Below, piece after piece: positions 7,425 through 11,063 of a stretch of 11,063 bases of DNA. Source of the DNA: an uncultured Collinsella sp. (GTDB lineage Bacteria; Actinomycetota; Coriobacteriia; Coriobacteriales; Coriobacteriaceae); assembly GCA_959600835.1 (NCBI GenBank), contig CAUGNQ010000062.1, positions 1-11,063 of the forward strand, in the 5' to 3' direction. The translations under genes were made by a program, and so were the position numbers. Positions within the stretch are counted from its first letter, which is position 1; each line of letters starts with the position of its first letter. Under the pieces are notes generated by a model that was not told where the DNA came from, ran no database searches, and was given only the letters and a program-made list of their open reading frames with translations.

Positions 7425-7481
7425 ATCTCGATCTGTAACATTTGGAAGGTTAAAGACGGTCCACCTGTTACAGATCTAGAC
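7425..7481. repeat. Array family A, unit 6 (57-bp inverted repeat), last of the array
   Basis: Arms ATCTCGATCTGTAAC (7425-7439) and GTTACAGATCTAGAC (7467-7481) around a 27-nt centre that has drifted most from the others. It lies 81 bp after unit 5 (24-nt spacer). Beyond it, the leader of the amidohydrolase gene begins. Confidence 0.95.
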
Positions 7482-7630
7482 ATTTCCCGGATGTCGCTGG
7501 GATGGGGCTGCAACGCATTCCATTCTCCGCATCTCCTCCTTTCTCCGTTAACCGATATGTCCGCAGCAATCCTGCCGAACTGGGTAATAATGGACAAATG
7601 TTGAAGTTTTCTAAGGGGGAGGAGCTCGAT
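7482..7630 (+). promoter_or_regulatory. Leader region of the amidohydrolase gene
   Basis: 149 bases with no gene of their own; the reading frame of the amidohydrolase happens to stay open here. The strong Shine-Dalgarno AGGGGGAGGAG (7614-7624) sits 6 nt before ATG 7631 and decides the start. A pyrimidine tract CTCCTCCTTT (7533-7542) can pair with it over seven Watson-Crick pairs plus three G-T pairs, which might mask the site. A promoter is expected here; TAATAAT near 7585 could be a -10 element, but no convincing -35 accompanies it. Confidence 0.4.
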
Positions 7631-9001
7631 ATGGCGTCTGCTGATCGTCCCACGTTGTTTATCAATGCAACCGTTTTGGATGGCTCGGAGCACATGGAGC
7701 CGCAGCCCGATATGGCCGTGGCCGTTGAGCGCGGTGTCATAACCTGGATGGGGCCGAGTGCTGTGGCGCAGGCGCCGGCGGGTGCCGAGGTCATCGACCT
7801 GGGCGGTGCGTATCTCATGCCGGGTCTCATCAATATGCACGTGCATCTGTGCGGTTCGGGCAAGCCAGTTTCGGCGGGCGATGCGGGCGCGCTGATGAAG
7901 AAGCTCGATAATCCCGTGGGGCGCGCCATCGTGCGCCACATTCTTAAGGGAAGCGCCCAACAGCAGCTGGCAAGCGGCGTGACCACGGTGCGCGGCGCGG
8001 GCGACCCGCTGTTTGCCGATCTTGCCGTGCGCGATGCTATCGATGCCGGCAAGTATCAGGGTCCGCGTCTGGTAGCGCCGGGAACGGGCGTTACGGTGCC
8101 GGGTGGCCATGGCGCGGGGCTGTTCGCGCAGGTCGCCGATACCCCCGATGAGGCGGCCGAACAAGTGCGTGACTTGTATGCGCGCGGTGCCGACGTCATC
8201 AAGCTGTTCGTGACGGGCGGCGTGTTCGACGCGACCGAAGTAGGCGAGCCGGGCGTGCTGCGCATGCCGGTCGAGGTTGCCGCGGCGGCGTGCAAGGCGG
8301 CGCACGAGGTGGGCCTTCCGGTCATGGCCCATGTCGAGAGTACCGAGGGCGTGAAGGCCGCGCTTGAGGCCGGCGTTGACACGATTGAGCACGGCGCTCT
8401 GTTGACGCCCGAGATCCTGGAGCTGTACCGCGGCGCCGCGGGCACGCAGCTCGAGGGACGCGCGCCGAGCGTGACCTGCACCATCAGCCCGGCGCTGCCG
8501 TTTGTATTGCTCGATCCGGAGAAGACTCATTCGACTGACACGCAAAAGAAGAACGGCGACATCGTGTGCTCGGGCATTATCGAGAATGCTCGTGCGGCGC
8601 TGGAAGCCGGTATCAAGGTAGGCCTGGGCACGGATTCGAGCTGCCCGTTCGTGACCCAGTACGACATGTGGCGCGAGGTGGCCTATTTTGCCAAGTACGT
8701 GGGCGTGAGTAATGCGTTTGCGCTGCATACAGCCACGCAAGTCAATGCCGAGCTGCTGGGGCTGGGCGGCGAGACCGGCACGATCGAGTGCGGTAAGGCC
8801 GCCGATATCCTGGTGACGCGCGAGAACCCGCTCGATGATCTGTGTGCGCTGCGTGAGCCGATACATGTGATGTGTCGCGGTGATCTGGTGCGTAAGCTCA
8901 AGGTGAAGCGCATTCCCGAGGTGGACGCCGAGCTCGACACGATTATGGCCATGCCGGCCGAGGCGCTGGCCGAGGAGCTCGCCCGCGACGGCGTGGCGTA
9001 A
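7631..9001 (+). CDS. Amidohydrolase family protein (prolidase/imidazolonepropionase-like metal-dependent hydrolase)
   Basis: 456 residues, cytoplasmic, TIM-barrel amidohydrolase. The start ATG 7631 was chosen over upstream in-frame codons because of the strong Shine-Dalgarno 6 nt before it and because the protein then begins with the usual small beta domain (FINATVLDGSE). Metal-site residues in family order: His70 and His72 (MHVHL), Lys191 (VIKLFVTGG, the position that is carboxylated in binuclear members), His234 (VMAHVES), His254 (IEHGAL) and Asp335 (GLGTDSS). A C-terminal beta segment with GGETGTIECGKAADILV completes the fold. Relatives of this kind hydrolyse Xaa-Pro dipeptides, N-acyl amino acids or cyclic amides, and the substrate cannot be read from sequence. 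No pathway neighbours are present. A bidirectional terminator follows. Confidence 0.9.
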   Translation: MASADRPTLFINATVLDGSEHMEPQPDMAVAVERGVITWMGPSAVAQAPAGAEVIDLGGAYLMPGLINMHVHLCGSGKPVSAGDAGALMKKLDNPVGRAIVRHILKGSAQQQLASGVTTVRGAGDPLFADLAVRDAIDAGKYQGPRLVAPGTGVTVPGGHGAGLFAQVADTPDEAAEQVRDLYARGADVIKLFVTGGVFDATEVGEPGVLRMPVEVAAAACKAAHEVGLPVMAHVESTEGVKAALEAGVDTIEHGALLTPEILELYRGAAGTQLEGRAPSVTCTISPALPFVLLDPEKTHSTDTQKKNGDIVCSGIIENARAALEAGIKVGLGTDSSCPFVTQYDMWREVAYFAKYVGVSNAFALHTATQVNAELLGLGGETGTIECGKAADILVTRENPLDDLCALREPIHVMCRGDLVRKLKVKRIPEVDAELDTIMAMPAEALAEELARDGVA

Positions 9002-9020
9002 GCGCGCGATATGGCGATGC

Positions 9021-9043
9021 GACAAAGGGGCAATCCCTTTGTC
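9021..9043. repeat. Short perfect hairpin after the amidohydrolase gene
   Basis: GACAAAGGG (9021-9029) and CCCTTTGTC (9035-9043) form a perfect 9-bp stem with a 5-nt loop. No T tract follows, so it is not a terminator by itself. It sits just before the real terminator and may protect the 3' end, or be a dispersed repeat. Confidence 0.6.
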
Positions 9044-9051
9044 ATAATCAA

Positions 9052-9086
9052 AAAAGCCGAGGTCTCAACACGAGGCCTCGGCTTTT
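9052..9086. terminator. Bidirectional intrinsic terminator between convergent genes
   Basis: AAAAGCCGAGG (9052-9062) pairs perfectly with CCTCGGCTTTT (9076-9086), 11 bp with a 13-nt loop. The A run on the left and T run on the right make it work in both directions: for the amidohydrolase on the + strand and for the zinc-ribbon gene, which ends at 9109, on the - strand. Confidence 0.9.
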
Positions 9087-9108
9087 ATTTTGTCCTATGG
9101 TGTGGCGG

Positions 9109-9582
9109 CTAGGAGCGCGTCTCCATCTTGGCGTGGCACTTGGGGCAGGTGACGCGGATCTTGCCTTTGCCCTTGGGGACGGAGAGCATCTGGCCGCAGT
9201 TGGGGCACTTGAGGTATGCCGTGGTCTTGCGACCCTTCCACATCTTCTTGGCCGTGCGCTTGGCGCGCTCAAAGTCTTCCTTGCTCGTTCCAGCTGCGCG
9301 CGAGGTGCTGGCCGCTGCGGCCCCGCCGCCCAAGCTGGCGACGAACTTGCCCAAGCCGGGGACCTTAGCCGAGCCGGCGACAAAGGCATCGTTCTCCTTG
9401 CGACGTGCATCGATGTTTTTGGACAGGCCGCGCAGCACGCCAATCACGATGACGGCGATGGCAATCCAGCTGAGCCACTGGATGCGGGCTATCGATCCGA
9501 TCATCGCGATGACGATGCCGGCAAAACCCATCACGATGGTGAGCTCGTCAGCACCATTGCGACCCTTCATAAAGTCATTCAT
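9109..9582 (-). CDS. Small membrane protein with a C-terminal zinc ribbon
   Basis: 157 residues from ATG 9582, chosen because AAAGG lies 8 nt upstream; an in-frame ATG at 9612 lacks such a site. Two hydrophobic segments (about residues 14-34 and 36-50) form a membrane hairpin. A basic, Ala/Gly-rich linker follows, and the C-terminus carries a zinc ribbon with Cys126/Cys129 (CPNCG) and Cys146/Cys149 (CPKC). With few residues between the helices, the ribbon and the N-terminus probably face the cytoplasm. Proteins of this layout are common and mostly uncharacterised; no function is proposed. It is transcribed toward the bidirectional terminator. A possible -10 element, TATAAA, reads on the - strand at 9616-9621, but a -35 is not evident. 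Confidence 0.85.
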   Translation of the reverse strand: MNDFMKGRNGADELTIVMGFAGIVIAMIGSIARIQWLSWIAIAVIVIGVLRGLSKNIDARRKENDAFVAGSAKVPGLGKFVASLGGGAAAASTSRAAGTSKEDFERAKRTAKKMWKGRKTTAYLKCPNCGQMLSVPKGKGKIRVTCPKCHAKMETRS

Positions 9583-9637
9583 GCAAATTGCCTTTCGTTC
9601 GATATGCTGCACGCCTTTATACCCGATTTAGAGCAAG

Positions 9638-9718
9638 GGGGACAGGTTAATCTGCATCAAGGTGGTGCAAACATGCCTGTCCCCGGAACACCAAGACGGT
9701 GCAAAGAAGTCTGTCCCC
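9638..9718. repeat. Family C repeats: three GGGGACAG-type half-sites
   Basis: GGTGCAAACATGCCTGTCCCC-like copies at 9664-9684 and 9698-9718 are 21-bp imperfect direct repeats 34 bp apart. They share GGTGCAAA at one end and CTGTCCCC at the other, and differ in the middle. A third, inverted half-site at 9638-9658 begins GGGGACAGG and ends TGCATC. GGGGACAGG (9638-9646) can pair with CCTGTCCCC (9676-9684), or its first eight bases with the second copy (9711-9718). The cluster fills the gap between csoR and the zinc-ribbon gene. Confidence 0.8.
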
Positions 9719-9728
9719 AATGCCCCAA

Positions 9729-10001
9729 TTACTTGGAGAGCTTGTCGACGACGCGTTCGATCTCGGCGAGCTTGGCGGCTTTGAGGTCTTCGTCGCCCGA
9801 TTCGATTGCCGAAGTCACGCAGCCCTCGATATGCGCCTTGAGCACGTCGGCGTTAATGCGCGCAAGGAGCGCCTGTGTGGCCATGAGCTGCGTGGAAATA
9901 TCGACGCAATAGCGGTCCTCATCGACCATCCGCAGGATGCCGTCGATCTGGCCGCGTGCCGTCTTGAGCATGCGGGTCACCGATTTGTGGTCTGCCATCA
10001 T
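9729..10001 (-). CDS. csoR: CsoR-family copper-sensing repressor
   Basis: 90-residue all-helical metal-sensing repressor of the CsoR/RcnR family (DUF156), which in the family releases DNA on binding Cu(I). The copper ligands are present with the exact CsoR spacing: Cys32, His57 and Cys61 (C-x24-H-x3-C), with Tyr31 before the first cysteine as in characterised CsoR. The family core RMLKTARGQIDGILRMV is at 10-26. The start was taken as the first of two tandem ATG codons (10001), 6 nt after GAGGA; starting further upstream would add residues encoded by the inverted repeat. It is the last gene of the - strand set copA-copZ-csoR and so probably autoregulates with them. The operator should lie upstream of copA, outside the window. 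Cu specificity is well supported by the ligands and neighbours. Confidence 0.93.
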   Translation of the reverse strand: MMADHKSVTRMLKTARGQIDGILRMVDEDRYCVDISTQLMATQALLARINADVLKAHIEGCVTSAIESGDEDLKAAKLAEIERVVDKLSK

Positions 10002-10043
10002 GGCGGGTCCTCGTTTCTGGTCGATCTTCCGGATGCCCCCGTC

Positions 10044-10110
10044 AGTTGCGGTGAAATACGGACCGTTTAAAGGCCTAGGGCGACACAACAGTCCGTATTT
10101 CACCGCAACT
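10044..10110. repeat. Family B inverted repeat, copy 1 (67 bp), between copZ and csoR
   Basis: AGTTGCGGTGAAATACGGAC (10044-10063) and its perfect inverse (10091-10110) give a 20-bp stem around a 27-nt centre. It occupies about half of the 135-nt gap between the copZ stop and the csoR start. There is no T tract on either side, so it is not a standard terminator. The centre contains TTTAAAGGCCTAGGG. Confidence 0.95.
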
Positions 10111-10136
10111 TCTGAGGATTGAGTAGGTGGCGTCTG

Positions 10137-10358
10137 CTACGCGGCGGTCACGGACAGGGCGTGGAACTTCTCACCCGCGGCCTCGACAGCGGCGGCGAGC
10201 TGCTCGGCGGTCACGGTGTCGGCGCACTCCACCTGGACGGTCTGGGTCTCGTGGTCGGCGTCGGCGTCGGTCACGCCGGCCACGTTGAGCAGCGCCGTCT
10301 CGACAGTGGCGTCGCAGTGGCCGCACATAAGGCCAGACGTTTTAACGATGTAGTTCAT
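10137..10358 (-). CDS. copZ: Copper chaperone CopZ-like, single heavy-metal-associated domain
   Basis: 73-residue HMA-domain protein that would carry Cu(I) in the cytoplasm to the CopA ATPase. The metal site is MCGHC (residues 11-15; M-x-C-x-x-C form LMCGHCDATVE), followed by the expected beta-alpha-beta-beta-alpha-beta pattern: VETALLNVAGV, then TQTVQVEC, then AEQLAAAVEAAGEKF. The ATG at 10358 has AAGGAG 6 nt upstream. It sits between copA and csoR on the same strand and is flanked on both sides by family B inverted repeats, which lie 26-28 nt from its ends. The residue before the motif Met is Leu rather than the more usual Gly-Met, a minor variation. Confidence 0.92.
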   Translation of the reverse strand: MNYIVKTSGLMCGHCDATVETALLNVAGVTDADADHETQTVQVECADTVTAEQLAAAVEAAGEKFHALSVTAA

Positions 10359-10386
10359 GATTATCTCCTTTTCGTTGAGTACCTAA

Positions 10387-10453
10387 AGTTGCGGTGGAAT
10401 ACGGACTAAATAGCGGTTTAGCTAAGCATGTTACGCCTTATTTCACCGCAACT
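10387..10453. repeat. Family B inverted repeat, copy 2 (67 bp), overlapping the copA stop
   Basis: Left arm AGTTGCGGTGGAATACGGAC (10387-10406), right arm CGCCTTATTTCACCGCAACT (10434-10453), and a 27-nt centre, so the total length equals copy 1. The outer eleven or so pairs hold (one wobble); the inner end has decayed. The centre contains TAGCGG. The right arm includes the last five codons and the stop of copA. Confidence 0.9.
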
Positions 10454-11063
10454 GATGGTGTAAAGGTTCGCAGGCGCAGCGCATTGCTTACGACGCACAC
10501 GCTCGACAGGCTCATGGCCGCGGCGCCAAACATCGGCGAGAGCTGCCATCCGGTGAGCGGGAAGAACACGCCCGCCGCCAGCGGAATGCCGATGCCGTTG
10601 TAGAACAGTGCCCAGAACAGGTCCTGCTTGATGTTGCGGATCGTGGCGCGCGAAAGCTCGATGGCGCGCGCAACATCCATGAGGTCGCTGCGCATGAGCA
10701 CCACATCTGCCCCTTCTTTGGCGATGTCGGCGCCGGTGCCGATAGCAAGGCCCACGTCGGCGCGCGCCAGGGCGGGGGAGTCGTTGATGCCGTCGCCCAC
10801 CATGGCGACCTTGCCGCCCGCATCCTGCAGTTCGCGCACGTGGCGTTCCTTGTCGGCGGGGAGGACGTCGGCGATAACCTGTTCGCTGGTGAGTCCCACG
10901 CGGCGGGCGATGGCCTCGGCCGTCACGCGGTTGTCGCCGGTGAGCATGCGCACGTCGACGCCGAGCTTGCGGAGCGCGGCGATGGCCTCGGCGCTCGTTT
11001 CTTTGACCTCGTCAGCCACGGCGATGGTGCCGGCAAGCTCGCCGTTCTTGGCAAAGAACAGCG
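10438..11063 (-). CDS. copA: Copper-exporting P1B-type ATPase, C-terminal part (5' end outside the window)
   Basis: The last 207 codons of a P-type ATPase; the frame is open to the window edge, so the valine codon at 11019 is not the start. Visible parts in order: the P domain with MLTGDN (near 10930-10944) and GDGINDSPALARADVG (GDGIND at 10780-10797), the KEGADVVLM segment, then the last two transmembrane helices. These contain YNGIGIPLAAG and a final helix with AMSLSSVCVVSNALRLR. The YN of TM7 and M..SS of TM8 are the Cu(I)-site residues of CopA-type pumps, which with CsoR and CopZ next door supports copper export. The phosphorylated DKTG and the CPC helix lie outside. The final residues, SVAVK and stop, are encoded by an arm of the family B repeat. 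Confidence 0.93.
   Translation of the reverse strand, partial: LFFAKNGELAGTIAVADEVKETSAEAIAALRKLGVDVRMLTGDNRVTAEAIARRVGLTSEQVIADVLPADKERHVRELQDAGGKVAMVGDGINDSPALARADVGLAIGTGADIAKEGADVVLMRSDLMDVARAIELSRATIRNIKQDLFWALFYNGIGIPLAAGVFFPLTGWQLSPMFGAAAMSLSSVCVVSNALRLRTFTPSVAVK

Noticed and set aside
5907..7481. CRISPR array
   Set aside because: Repeats are long palindromes with conserved-type spacers of 23-24 nt that recur between units, the array is split by a gene, and there are no cas genes. This does not fit CRISPR.
7361..9025. Long open frame on the - strand opposite the amidohydrolase (554 codons)
   Set aside because: Mirror of a well-supported gene with intact metal-site motifs; Arg/His-rich composition typical of antisense frames in GC-rich DNA.
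9097..9912. 271-codon + strand frame across the zinc-ribbon gene, repeats and csoR
   Set aside because: It runs through two well-supported genes on the other strand and a repeat cluster; no family resemblance.
10044..10110. Family B stem as intrinsic terminator of copZ
   Set aside because: Neither side has a T tract, and the downstream gene csoR belongs to the same functional set.

Overview
The window is a GC-rich chromosomal segment. GC-rich wobble positions, strong Shine-Dalgarno sites and the gene set suggest a gut actinobacterium of the Coriobacteriia, possibly a Collinsella-like species; this is inference from composition and memory of the gene families, not a database result. Left to right it holds: the 3' two thirds of gltB and complete gltD (NADPH glutamate synthase, one operon, + strand); an intergenic stretch with a compact set of mutually exclusive inverted repeats; an unrecognised 235-residue protein ending in an intrinsic terminator; a PD-(D/E)XK nuclease-like gene embedded in an array of inverted repeats; an amidohydrolase; a bidirectional terminator; then, on the - strand, a small membrane zinc-ribbon protein and a copper-resistance operon in the order copA (partial), copZ, csoR.

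The most unusual part is 5907-7481. Six inverted repeats of exactly 57 bp (15-bp arm, 27-bp centre, 15-bp arm) lie on an 80-bp period, two upstream and four downstream of a gene of about 358 codons. That gene's product looks like an AbiEi-type N-terminal region fused to a DUF559/Vsr-like PD-(D/E)XK nuclease domain. The inner nine bases ATCTGTAAC are invariant in all twelve half-sites, while centres and spacers drift. The ribosome binding site of the nuclease gene lies in an inter-unit spacer, so gene and array appear integrated. The layout recalls REP/RAYT systems (a nuclease-type enzyme flanked by its own palindromes) but with a different nuclease fold. This is the best candidate here for an undescribed system.

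A second repeat family with the same geometry (20-bp arms, 27-bp centre, 67 bp in all) fills both gene junctions of the copper operon. Its arms are unrelated in sequence to the first family, but one centre shares the string TAGCGG at nearly the same place. One copy supplies the last codons and stop of copA. A third repeat group based on GGGGACAG lies upstream of the zinc-ribbon gene.

The metabolic genes are ordinary: GltBD makes glutamate from glutamine and 2-oxoglutarate, and CsoR/CopZ/CopA form a copper sensing, carrying and efflux set. Two genes (the 235-residue protein and the amidohydrolase) carry upstream pyrimidine tracts complementary to their own Shine-Dalgarno sequences.
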